From NCBI GenBank assembly GCA_020028195.1, contig JAHWYE010000089.1:1-6924 (forward strand): a DNA stretch of 6,924 bases. Reading direction: 5' to 3'. The notes under the pieces were generated by a model. That model did no database searches, was not told the DNA's origin, and saw only the letters and a list, made by a program, of their open reading frames with translations. The position numbers and the translations under genes were made by a program. Within the stretch, counting starts at the first letter, position 1; the number at the start of each line of letters is the position of its first letter. The stretch is from Nitrospirota bacterium (GTDB lineage Bacteria > Nitrospirota > Nitrospiria > Nitrospirales > Nitrospiraceae). Below are positions 1 to 5,934 of this stretch, one piece after another.

Positions 1-1617
1 TCCACCGATGTAGAGATCCACCGGCATCCAGTAGCGCTCCTTGGCCGGGTCCACGAGCTGGCGGTCGTTTTTCGGATCAATGAAGCGCAGGTAATACCAG
101 CAGGAGCCGGCCCACTGCGGCATCGTATTAGACTCGCGGCGCGCGGGCCTCCCGATGGTTGGGTCAGCCGTGTTGACCCACGCCTCAAGATTGGCGAGCG
201 GGCTCTCCCCTGTTCCTGACGGCTTGAAGTTATTGGTCTCAGGGAGCTTGAGGGGTAGCTGCTCTTCCGGCAGCGGGCGCGGCTCACCGTCCACCCAGAC
301 AATCGGGAACGGCTCGCCCCAGTAGCGCTGACGGGCAAACAACCAGTCGCGCAGCTTGTAGTTGACCGCCCTGAGACCTTTACGCTTGGCCTCGAGCCAC
401 TCGGTGATCTTGGGGATCGCTTCGGCAGGCGTCAGGCCGTTGATTGAGAACGAGCCATCGGGCGTGGCCGAGTTGACGACCGTGCCCTGGTCAATTTCCA
501 CGAAGGCTTCCTTCTCCACATTGCCCCCCGCAATAACTTCGCGGATGGGCAGCGAATACGTGCGGGCGAACTCCCAGTCTCGCTGGTCGTGCGCGGGGAC
601 TGCCATGATCGCTCCTGTCCCGTAAGTCATGAGCACATAGTCGGCAATCCAGACGGGCAGCCGCTCGTTGTTCACCGGGTTGACAACATGACCGCCGGTG
701 AACACACCGGTCTTCTCTTTCTCTAGCTCCTGGCGTTGCAGATCGCTCTTGCGTGCCGTCGCCTCTCGGTAGGCCAAGATCTCGGCGCGTCGCTCCGGGA
801 CCGTCACCAGGTCTACCAGAGGATGCTCAGGCGCAAGCACCATGTAGGTGGCACCGAAGAGCGTGTCGGGACGGGTGGTGAAGATGCGGATGTTGCCGCT
901 CAATCCAACGAGTGGAAACTCCACGTCGGCGCCCAGTGAGCGACCGATCCAATTCTTCTGCATCTCGAGCGTGCTGGCAGGCCAGTCAACCAGCTTCAGG
1001 TCTTCGAGCAGGCGATCCGCGTATGCCGTGATCTTGAGCATCCACTGACGCATGGGCTTGCGGATGACCTCGAATCCTCCTATCTCGCTCCGCCCGTCCA
1101 CGATCTCTTCATTGGCCAGCACGGTGCCAAGCGCGGGACACCAATTGACCGGCACCTCCGCCACATAAGCCAGCCCGCGCTCGAAGAGCTTGAGAAAGAT
1201 CCACTGCGTCCAGCGGTAATAGCTTGGATCGATGGTGCTAATCTCACGCGCCCAGTCATAGGACAGCCCAGCCCGCTTCATTTGGCGCCGGAAGGTGGCG
1301 ATATTCTCGGCCGTGGTAATCGTCGGGTGGATACCGGTCTTCACCGCGTACTGCTCCGCAGGCAAGCCAAACGCATCCCAGCCCATGGGGTGCAGCACGT
1401 TGAAGCCCTGCATGCGTTTGTAGCGGGAGACAATATCGGTGGCGGTGTAGCCTTCGAGGTGGCCGACATGTAGCCCCGAACCAGAGGGGTACGGAAACAT
1501 GTCCAGGCAATAGAACTTTGGGCGAGTCGGATCTTCCGTGACCCGGAATGTGCCCTGTCCCTCCCAGTAGGCCTGCCACTTGGCTTCAACCGTCCGATGA
1601 TCGTATGCCTTGCTCAT
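1..1617 (-). CDS. leuS: Leucyl-tRNA synthetase, N-terminal 539 residues (3' end outside window)
   Basis: Charges tRNA-Leu with leucine in the cytoplasm and edits mischarged tRNA. The minus frame is open from ATG at 1617 to the window edge. After about 35 residues comes the class I catalytic core with the HIGH-type signature HVGH at residues 50-53, inside the stretch FPYPSGSGLHVGHLEG typical of bacterial LeuRS. The CP1 editing domain follows: a Thr-rich TTRPDTLFG motif and GTGAIMAVPAHDQRDWEFA, whose Asp347 corresponds to the conserved editing-site aspartate near residue 345 in E. coli. The protein then returns to the catalytic domain (GSCWYYLRF, then MPVDLYIGG at the edge). The KMSKS loop, anticodon-binding and C-terminal domains would lie outside; full bacterial LeuRS is roughly 800-870 residues. 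I see no convincing Shine-Dalgarno before this ATG, but the N-terminus MSKAYDHRTVEAKWQ fits the family. No frameshift or missing motif is visible in the part shown. Confidence 0.96.
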   Translation of the reverse strand, partial: MSKAYDHRTVEAKWQAYWEGQGTFRVTEDPTRPKFYCLDMFPYPSGSGLHVGHLEGYTATDIVSRYKRMQGFNVLHPMGWDAFGLPAEQYAVKTGIHPTITTAENIATFRRQMKRAGLSYDWAREISTIDPSYYRWTQWIFLKLFERGLAYVAEVPVNWCPALGTVLANEEIVDGRSEIGGFEVIRKPMRQWMLKITAYADRLLEDLKLVDWPASTLEMQKNWIGRSLGADVEFPLVGLSGNIRIFTTRPDTLFGATYMVLAPEHPLVDLVTVPERRAEILAYREATARKSDLQRQELEKEKTGVFTGGHVVNPVNNERLPVWIADYVLMTYGTGAIMAVPAHDQRDWEFARTYSLPIREVIAGGNVEKEAFVEIDQGTVVNSATPDGSFSINGLTPAEAIPKITEWLEAKRKGLRAVNYKLRDWLFARQRYWGEPFPIVWVDGEPRPLPEEQLPLKLPETNNFKPSGTGESPLANLEAWVNTADPTIGRPARRESNTMPQWAGSCWYYLRFIDPKNDRQLVDPAKERYWMPVDLYIGG

Positions 1618-1631
1618 ATGGTTCAGTCATC

Positions 1632-1712
1632 AAGTCGTAAAGTCGAAAGTTGAAAAGTCTAAACGCCACGGTCATTCGACTTTATGACTTTGAGACTTTT
1701 CGACTTTAGACG
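1632..1712. repeat. Degenerate AAGTC-type short repeats in inverted arrangement
   Basis: The left arm (1632-1665) contains four head-to-tail copies of a 7-8-bp unit: aagtcgta, aagtcgaa, agttgaa, aagtcta. The right arm (1676-1712) carries four copies of the complementary form (gactttat, gactttga, gacttttc, gactttag). The arms therefore make an imperfect inverted repeat around the spacer cgccacggtcatt. The repeat lies in the divergent spacer between leuS and the methyltransferase gene. A transcript across it could fold into a long A/U-rich hairpin. From memory, similar AAGTC/GACTTT runs occur between genes in Nitrospira genomes; this is not checked. It could also be slippage-generated filler with no function. 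Confidence 0.7.
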
Positions 1713-1777
1713 CGAGACGAATCTAACATAGACCGCGCAGGGCCACAAGATTGCCACAAGCGGCTTCGATCAGAGTT

Positions 1778-1786
1778 TGCTATACT
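1778..1786 (+). promoter_or_regulatory. Extended -10 promoter of the methyltransferase gene
   Basis: TGC at 1778-1780 directly precedes TATACT at 1781-1786, an extended -10 element with 5 of 6 matches to TATAAT. No good -35 stands 17 bp upstream (aagcgg), which is tolerable for extended -10 promoters. A start of transcription near 1793 would leave only about 6 nt before the ATG at 1799. The element also argues against a TTG start at 1751, which would put the promoter inside the gene. Confidence 0.55.
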
Positions 1787-1798
1787 GCAGCGCGCGAA

Positions 1799-2416
1799 AT
1801 GGGCTTCTACGCCGATCACGTGTTCCCACGCCTGATGGAGTTGTGCATGGGAACACGCAAGTCCCAGGAGCAGCGGGAACAGGCTCTGGCTTCTGTGCAG
1901 GGAATCGTCCTGGAGATCGGATTCGGGACCGGCCTGAACCTGCCGCACTACCCCAAGACAGTCACCTGGTTGACAGCGGTCGACCCGGCGATCCTCCTTC
2001 AAAAGACTGTGGCCCAACGGAGCGCTGAACTCTCCTTCCCCGTCGAACTCCTGCACCTCAACGCCGAGAAGCTGCCGTTTGAAGACGGACGCTTCGACTG
2101 CGCCGTGAGTACCTTCACCCTCTGCACGATCCCGGACGCCATCGCCGCTCTCCGTGAAGTGCGGCGAGTGCTGAAGCCCGGCGGGACATTTGTGTTCCTG
2201 GAACACGGGCGGAGCGACGACGAAAAGGTTGCGAAATGGCAGAACTGGCTGAATCCGATTCCGCGCATCATCGCCTGCGGCTGCAACCTCAATCGACCGA
2301 TTGACGCGCTGATCCGCCAGGCTGGTCTCAGGCTGGATCGCCTGGATCGGTTTCAGACGCCAGGCATCCCGCGCATCGCCGGCGAGATGTACAGAGGTAT
2401 CGCTACCCCACAGTAG
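1799..2416 (+). CDS. Class I SAM-dependent methyltransferase (UbiE/METTL7-like)
   Basis: Predicted cytoplasmic or membrane-associated methyltransferase of 205 residues using S-adenosylmethionine. Motif I is VLEIGFGTG (residues 37-45), followed by the acidic ribose-binding Asp62 in TAVDP. LNAEKLPFEDGRFD (87-100) matches motif II, and VLKPGGTFVFLEH (124-136) matches motif III, the pattern of the Methyltransf_11 group. The N-terminus MGFYADHVFPRLME and the C-terminal RIAGEMYRGIA are typical of a small family annotated as phospholipid- or UbiE-like methyltransferases. The substrate cannot be read from the sequence. The frame is open upstream to a TTG at 1751, but the family N-terminus and the -10 element at 1778-1786 favour ATG 1799. 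There is no Shine-Dalgarno, so the transcript may be nearly leaderless. The 3' end overlaps the convergent HAD gene by 14 bp. Confidence 0.87.
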   Translation: MGFYADHVFPRLMELCMGTRKSQEQREQALASVQGIVLEIGFGTGLNLPHYPKTVTWLTAVDPAILLQKTVAQRSAELSFPVELLHLNAEKLPFEDGRFDCAVSTFTLCTIPDAIAALREVRRVLKPGGTFVFLEHGRSDDEKVAKWQNWLNPIPRIIACGCNLNRPIDALIRQAGLRLDRLDRFQTPGIPRIAGEMYRGIATPQ

Positions 2417-3092
2417 TGTTGCCCATCAGAGCGTGAAAACTCTCGATGGACTCATAACGCGAGGAAGGCTGAGGAGGCTGGCGCGAACTGGACTTCGAAC
2501 GATGGTAGAGGTATCCGATCCCATAGTGCTGCGCGGCTGCCAGGCAGGCTTCGTCATCATCTATATAGAGTGACCGCGACGGGTCGAACCCGATCAGCCG
2601 CTGACAGGTTGGCCAGAACTCAGGGCGCATTTTCAGGTAGCCCACCTGGAAGGCGTTGACGATGCGGTCCACGTACCGATCGACCCCCGTCTTGGCCACT
2701 TTGATCTCTACACCGGCGGCATGGGCGCTCGTGAGCAGATAGATGCGCTTACTCTGGGCGCGCAGGTGCCGCAGAAACTCCACCGAGTCTGGGTGGAAGG
2801 CGATCAGATGATCGAGCTCTTTCGTCAGCGCCACCACGTCAATGTCCAGGACTCTGGTCCAGTAGTGCAGGTCCGTCCAGTCCAGCTCTCCTTCGACGGC
2901 GCGATACATCGCCAGTAACCGCTCCCGCGCTTCTTCCACCATCAGGCCGTGTTTGGCTGCGTACCGCCTGGGCAACTCCTCCTCAAAGAAGAAATTGTCG
3001 AAGTGCCGGTCCAGGAGGGTGCCGTCCACATCCAACAACACGTCATCCACGCAGTCCCAGTCGAAGCCGATTCCTTGGTTGCCAGCCGTCAT
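2403..3092 (-). CDS. yrfG: HAD-superfamily hydrolase, YrfG-like (GMP/IMP nucleotidase type)
   Basis: Predicted cytoplasmic phosphatase of 229 residues. All HAD motifs are present: motif I DVDGTLLD with nucleophile Asp21 and acid/base Asp23; motif II LLTSAH with Thr121; motif III Lys154 in YLKMRP; motif IV YIDDDE with Mg-binding Asp178 and Asp179. The helical cap between motifs I and II carries FDNFFFEEELP and an ELDWTDLHYW stretch, which resemble E. coli YrfG (FDNYFW, LNWYCLDYW) as I recall it. YrfG dephosphorylates purine mononucleotides such as GMP and IMP, so a nucleotide-salvage or house-cleaning role is likely but inferred. The start is ATG 3092, with GGAG at 3101-3104 (minus) at proper spacing. 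The C-terminal segment is rich in Ser, Gln and Pro (residues about 200-213). The gene is convergent with the methyltransferase gene, sharing 14 bp, and divergent from der. Confidence 0.85.
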   Translation of the reverse strand: MTAGNQGIGFDWDCVDDVLLDVDGTLLDRHFDNFFFEEELPRRYAAKHGLMVEEARERLLAMYRAVEGELDWTDLHYWTRVLDIDVVALTKELDHLIAFHPDSVEFLRHLRAQSKRIYLLTSAHAAGVEIKVAKTGVDRYVDRIVNAFQVGYLKMRPEFWPTCQRLIGFDPSRSLYIDDDEACLAAAQHYGIGYLYHRSKSSSRQPPQPSSRYESIESFHALMGNTTVG

Positions 3093-3144
3093 CCTATCGT
3101 CTCCTGGCGAAGAGGCATTGGCTCACAATTATCCGTCAATGGTC

Positions 3145-3150
3145 ATTATA
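3145..3150 (-). promoter_or_regulatory. Candidate -10 box for the HAD hydrolase gene
   Basis: Read on the minus strand this is a perfect TATAAT, 52 bp upstream of ATG 3092. The region where a -35 is expected (around 3168-3175) has no good match, and there is no TGn extension, so the call rests on the -10 alone. The plus strand reads TATAAC at 3147-3152, overlapping it in the opposite direction. Confidence 0.35.
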
Positions 3151-3218
3151 ACGAAGGGGCAGACTTACTGCTTCAGGTTTCTTGTCTTCGCGGCACCCCT
3201 GTGTTAGGTTGCCTGCAC

Positions 3219-3241
3219 GTGTGGGCACTATTTGCCCACAC
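3219..3241. repeat. Perfect 8-bp inverted repeat (hairpin or operator)
   Basis: GTGTGGGC (3219-3226) and GCCCACAC (3234-3241) are exact reverse complements around the 7-nt loop ACTATTT. No T-run follows on either strand (cttcttag on plus), so an intrinsic terminator is unlikely. It could be a regulator-binding site or a stable RNA hairpin in a der leader. Confidence 0.6.
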
Positions 3242-3303
3242 CTTCTTAGTCCTCCACACCATCCTGACGGTGACGTGTCGCCTAGCGCGCACGTTGCCGA
3301 AGC

Positions 3304-3416
3304 GGCGGGGTCCCGCCCGGCGTCTGAAGAAGGAAAGCGGGTACTGACCACCGCACCACGGTCGCCAGACCGTGGCGACGGGAATACCCGAAGGCTTCCA
3401 CTTCGGAGCGCCGTGG
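3304..3416 (+). other. Cluster of hairpins in the presumed der leader
   Basis: Three stem-loops follow each other: GGCGG/CCGCC (3304-3308 with 3313-3317, loop GGTC); CCACGGTC/GACCGTGG (3356-3363 with 3368-3375, loop GCCA); CCGAAG/CTTCGG (3388-3393 with 3401-3406). The second overlaps an alternative stem GTCGCCA/TGGCGAC (3361-3367 with 3373-3379), so the two cannot form together. A second CCGTGG at 3411-3416 could also pair with CCACGG at 3356-3361. Whether the RNA is made is unknown. Confidence 0.45.
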
Positions 3417-3453
3417 ATGGGGTGCCGCGAGAGGCGCGGGAGCGAACGGCGAC

Positions 3454-4776
3454 ATGTCAGCACCACTCATTGCCATCATTGGGCGGCCCAACGTCGGCAA
3501 GTCCACACTGTTCAACCGCGTGTTGGGAGCCCGGACCGCCATCGTGGACGATGTGCCGGGGGTCACGAGGGACCGCAACTATGCCGACAGCGTCTACCAG
3601 GGCCGTCCCTTTCGACTGGTAGACACGGGCGGCCTTGATCCTTCCGCCACCGAGGGCATGCTATCCCTCATTCGACGACAGTCGCAGATCGCAATCGCCG
3701 AAGCCGATATTCTGATCCTCCTGATGGACGGCCGAGAAGGCCTGAGTCCCACCGACGAGGAGATCGTCAGCCTGTTACGCGGAGTCACCAAACCGGTCTA
3801 TTTCGCGATCAATAAGATTGATACACCCAAGTCGGAGGGGCTGCTGGCGGACTTCTATCGCCTCGGCCAAGAAACGTTGTACCCTCTCTCGGCCGAGCAC
3901 GGCACGGGAGTGGATGAGCTCTTAGAAGCCTTCCTTCCCTTGTTGCCGAAGTCCGGCGACGGAACGGAACCAACGGAATCCCCCCCACGCATCGCTGTCG
4001 TCGGCCGGCCCAACGTGGGCAAGTCTACGCTGGTCAACACGCTCCTCGGGCAGGACCGGTTGGTGGTTAACGATCTCCCGGGCACCACACGGGATGCCAT
4101 TGATTCGATGGTTAGCTTTCGAGGCCGGTCCTACATCTTCACCGATACGGCCGGCATCCGACGACGTGGGCGCATCGAGCGGGGGATCGAAGGCTATAGC
4201 GTAGCTCGGGCGATGCGCGCGATGGGGCGATCCGATGTCGCCCTGCTGCTTCTGGACGCAGTGGAAGGCATCACCGAGCAGGACACCAAAATCGCCGGCC
4301 TCGCCCTGAAGCAGGGCCGGGCCTGTCTCTTGCTCGTGAATAAATGGGACCTCCAGCAGGGCAACGGGACTGCTCGCCGACAGTACGAACTGGACCTCCG
4401 GCGGCGCCTGCCGTTCCTGCCCTGGGCGCCGGTCCTGTTCGGATCGGCCCTCAAACCTGATTCCATCAGCGAGGTCTTCCCACTGGTTGACCAAGTGGTC
4501 ACCGCCTTCACCACGCGCGTGCCGACAGGACTGCTCAACAAGTTCCTGCAGGAGGTCATCGCCGAGAACCCGCTTCCGGTTCGCAGAGGCAAGCCCAGCA
4601 AAGCGGTAAAATCGGTGTTCATGACCCAGGTCGCCACAAGGCCTCCCGTCTTCGCGCTCTTCGTCGGCCATCCCCAAGATGTCGGTAAGACCTACCTCCG
4701 GTTCCTAGAGAACCGTCTGCGCGAACAGTACCCGTTCTCTGGCTCCCCCATCCGCATTCTGGTCAGACAGAAATAA
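3454..4776 (+). CDS. der: Ribosome-assembly GTPase Der (EngA)
   Basis: Essential cytoplasmic GTPase needed for 50S subunit maturation; 440 residues, normal for the family. It has the tandem G domains unique to Der. G domain 1 shows GRPNVGKS at 10-17, DTGG at 57-60 and NKID at 120-123. G domain 2 shows GRPNVGKS at 184-191, DTAG at 231-234 and NKWD at 296-299. The C-terminal KH-like domain ends with the typical GKTYLRFLENRLREQYPF and GSPIRILVRQK. The G2 regions GVTRD and GTTRD are both present, so both sites look functional. The start ATG 3454 gives the expected short lead MSAPLIAIIG, with a weak GGGAG at 3438-3442, 11 nt upstream. It is preceded by a long hairpin-rich spacer and followed, 37 bp on, by the promoter of the sigma gene. 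I see no hairpin terminator after its stop. Confidence 0.98.
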   Translation: MSAPLIAIIGRPNVGKSTLFNRVLGARTAIVDDVPGVTRDRNYADSVYQGRPFRLVDTGGLDPSATEGMLSLIRRQSQIAIAEADILILLMDGREGLSPTDEEIVSLLRGVTKPVYFAINKIDTPKSEGLLADFYRLGQETLYPLSAEHGTGVDELLEAFLPLLPKSGDGTEPTESPPRIAVVGRPNVGKSTLVNTLLGQDRLVVNDLPGTTRDAIDSMVSFRGRSYIFTDTAGIRRRGRIERGIEGYSVARAMRAMGRSDVALLLLDAVEGITEQDTKIAGLALKQGRACLLLVNKWDLQQGNGTARRQYELDLRRRLPFLPWAPVLFGSALKPDSISEVFPLVDQVVTAFTTRVPTGLLNKFLQEVIAENPLPVRRGKPSKAVKSVFMTQVATRPPVFALFVGHPQDVGKTYLRFLENRLREQYPFSGSPIRILVRQK

Positions 4777-4813
4777 TGAGACTCTTCGCCTGAATCCTTC
4801 TTGACCTAGCGCC

Positions 4814-4842
4814 TTGACAGGGTCTGCGAGCCCCCGTACACT
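4814..4842 (+). promoter_or_regulatory. Sigma-70-type promoter of the ECF-like sigma gene
   Basis: TTGACA (4814-4819, 6 of 6) and TACACT (4837-4842, 4 of 6) are separated by exactly 17 bp. Transcription would begin near 4849, leaving about 7 nt before ATG 4856. The TTG that could extend the sigma gene's frame is the first three bases of this -35 box, so the promoter decides the start in favour of 4856. Confidence 0.7.
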
Positions 4843-4855
4843 CCCTCCCCACTCT

Positions 4856-5488
4856 ATGAAGAATCGCAGACGCAGTCGCCAGCCTAGCGCTCGGAGTGTG
4901 CCAGCCGAAGGGGATGGCGCGGTTGTATTCGATCGGCTCTACCGGGACCACGTGGACCGTATTTACCGTTTCGCACAGCGACTCTGCGGCCAAGTGGAGG
5001 ATGCCCAGGACCTCGTCCAGGACACCTTTCTCAACGCCTATCGGGGGCTCGAAGGGTTCAGGGGCGACGCGCAGGTCTCGACCTGGCTCTATCGGATCGC
5101 CGCGCGGGCCTGTCTGCGCCTGCGGCGCAAACGAAAGGGCGAACCAGCGCGGGAACTGTCCTTGGATGAGTTCATTCCGACATCCGAAGGCGAGTTCAGA
5201 CTGCAACTTCCGACCGATGGGCTCTCGCCGGAGGAGGCACTGGAGAACAAGGAGCTGAAGCGCGCCCTCCACCAGGCCATTCAAAAGTTGCCCAATAAGT
5301 ATCGGGTCGTGCTGGTGTTACGCGATATGGAAGGGCTGACCGCCAAGGAAGTCGGCACCATCATGGGACTCAACGAACGCGCGGTGAAGTCCCGCCTGCA
5401 TCGAGCCCGATTGTTCGTACGACGGGAACTCAGCGCGCGGGGCATTGGAGAACCGAGCCGCCCCTCCAAGGCGATACAACAGGGTTGA
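4856..5488 (+). CDS. ECF-like RNA polymerase sigma factor (sigma-70 family, RpoE-type)
   Basis: Predicted alternative sigma factor of 210 residues that directs RNA polymerase to a special promoter set. Region 2 spans about 25-95: FDRLYRDHVDRIYRFAQR, then EDAQDLVQDTFLNAYRGL (core-binding and -10 contact), then STWLYRIAARACLRLRR. An acidic linker (about 105-133) leads to region 4 at about 137-192, with LPNKYRVVLVLRDMEGLT and the helix-turn-helix AKEVGTIMGLNERAVKSRLH that reads the -35. There are no region 1 or 3 domains, as expected for ECF sigmas. The N-terminus is very basic (MKNRRRSRQ). The start is ATG 4856 because the upstream TTG sits in the -35 box; no Shine-Dalgarno is present in the very short leader. 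The next gene, 23 bp downstream, encodes a likely anti-sigma partner. I see no copy of its own promoter motif and cannot name its targets. Confidence 0.9.
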   Translation: MKNRRRSRQPSARSVPAEGDGAVVFDRLYRDHVDRIYRFAQRLCGQVEDAQDLVQDTFLNAYRGLEGFRGDAQVSTWLYRIAARACLRLRRKRKGEPARELSLDEFIPTSEGEFRLQLPTDGLSPEEALENKELKRALHQAIQKLPNKYRVVLVLRDMEGLTAKEVGTIMGLNERAVKSRLHRARLFVRRELSARGIGEPSRPSKAIQQG

Positions 5489-5511
5489 TTGTTTGAGCCG
5501 TTGGTGATTAA

Positions 5512-5814
5512 ATGCACGGGACTCCTCGTACCATGTCGACTCGAATGACATCCGCTCACTCCCATCACGGACATTCCAAGGCTCAGTGCATTAAGGTGCT
5601 CCGGCGCCTGTCGGCTTATCTGGACGATGAACTATCAGTCTCAATCTGTAAGGAGATCCGCAAGCACATGGGAGCCTGTCCCAACTGTGAGGTCTTTGTC
5701 ACCTCGTTGAGGCAGACGATCAGTCTCTGCCGGTGCGCCGACGTCCCCTCGCTCTCTCCCGCAGCTAAGGCCCGGCTTCGCCGGGAAATCCTCAGAGCCA
5801 TCCGCAGTCATTGA
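5512..5814 (+). CDS. Zinc-finger anti-sigma-like protein (zf-HC2/RsrA type)
   Basis: A soluble 100-residue protein, probably the cytoplasmic partner that holds the adjacent sigma factor inactive. Cys26, His52, Cys56 and Cys59 form the H-x3-C-x2-C zinc motif plus an upstream cysteine. The 26-residue gap from Cys26 to His52 equals the Cys-to-His gap I recall for the redox-sensing anti-sigma RsrA. The core carries SAYLDDELS (34-42), typical of zf-HC2 domains. No transmembrane segment is visible, unlike membrane-bound anti-sigmas. Odd features are a His-rich N-terminus (HSHHGH at 16-21) and extra cysteines at 46, 73 and 75. ATG 5512 is preceded by GGTGAT (5503-5508), a partial Shine-Dalgarno; Met8 (5533) or Met12 (5545) are alternatives without better sites. 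It lies 23 bp after the sigma gene, so co-transcription is likely. The anti-sigma role is inferred from family and position. Confidence 0.8.
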   Translation: MHGTPRTMSTRMTSAHSHHGHSKAQCIKVLRRLSAYLDDELSVSICKEIRKHMGACPNCEVFVTSLRQTISLCRCADVPSLSPAAKARLRREILRAIRSH

Positions 5815-5881
5815 CCGATCCGATTGTGTTTCTGTCCGCCGGTCTCTCGGAATCAGGCTGTCTCGCTGTTCATCCGAGTCA

Positions 5882-5911
5882 GTGGCATGAGCTCCCTGCA
5901 TGCGGTAGAAT
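5882..5911 (+). promoter_or_regulatory. Candidate promoter of the cupredoxin-cytochrome unit
   Basis: GTGGCA (5882-5887, 4 of 6 to TTGACA) and TAGAAT (5906-5911, 5 of 6 to TATAAT) are 18 bp apart. Transcription would start near 5918, giving a leader of about 17 nt that contains the ribosome-binding site. It suggests the two redox genes can be expressed apart from the sigma pair. I do not see a clear ECF-type GGAAC box here. Confidence 0.45.
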
Positions 5912-5924
5912 AGTGAAGACTCGC

Positions 5925-5930
5925 GGAGGT
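5925..5930 (+). promoter_or_regulatory. Ribosome-binding site GGAGGT of the cupredoxin gene
   Basis: GGAGGT is a near-perfect Shine-Dalgarno, 4 nt before ATG 5935. The spacing is short but usable, and it fixes this start. It is one of the few strong sites in the window. Confidence 0.7.
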
Positions 5931-5934
5931 CCCA

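Larger units (their letters stand above)
3093..3453. other. 361-bp divergent spacer between yrfG-like gene and der
   Basis: I find no convincing gene here. Open frames cross it on both strands, but none has a family motif or a ribosome-binding site. It holds a TATAAT box facing the HAD gene, a palindrome at 3219-3241, and a GC-rich part (3290-3453) with several hairpins just before der. I compared it by eye with SRP RNA, RNase P RNA, tRNA, cobalamin, TPP, c-di-GMP, fluoride and SAH consensus elements and found no match. A long structured der leader or an unrecognised small RNA remains possible. Confidence 0.6.

Noticed and set aside
1706..2206. 166-codon minus-strand open frame opposite the methyltransferase
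   Set aside because: It is antisense to a gene with all SAM-binding motifs and has no domain of its own.
2581..2591. GGGTCGAACCC, resembling a tRNA T-arm
   Set aside because: It encodes part of the FDPSR stretch just before HAD motif IV on the minus strand; no acceptor, D or anticodon arms surround it.
3325..3342. AGAAGGAAAGCGGG, faintly like the start of RNase P RNA (GAGGAAAGUCC)
   Set aside because: The conserved CRI bases do not match fully and the 3' ACAGAA partner and P4 pairing are absent.
3182..3622. 146-codon plus-strand open frame running into der
   Set aside because: It overlaps the G1 region of der in a different frame, and its sequence is explained by the GC-rich hairpin spacer and der codons.
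3922..4677. 251-codon open frame on the minus strand opposite der
   Set aside because: It lies wholly antisense to der, whose GTPase motifs are intact. The product has no family motif and low-complexity, charge-rich composition typical of GC-rich shadow frames.
5849..5854. GGAATC as a possible ECF sigma -35 (GGAAC-like) upstream of the cupredoxin
   Set aside because: No matching -10 element was found at 15-17 bp; a sigma-70-like pair at 5882-5911 explains the region better.
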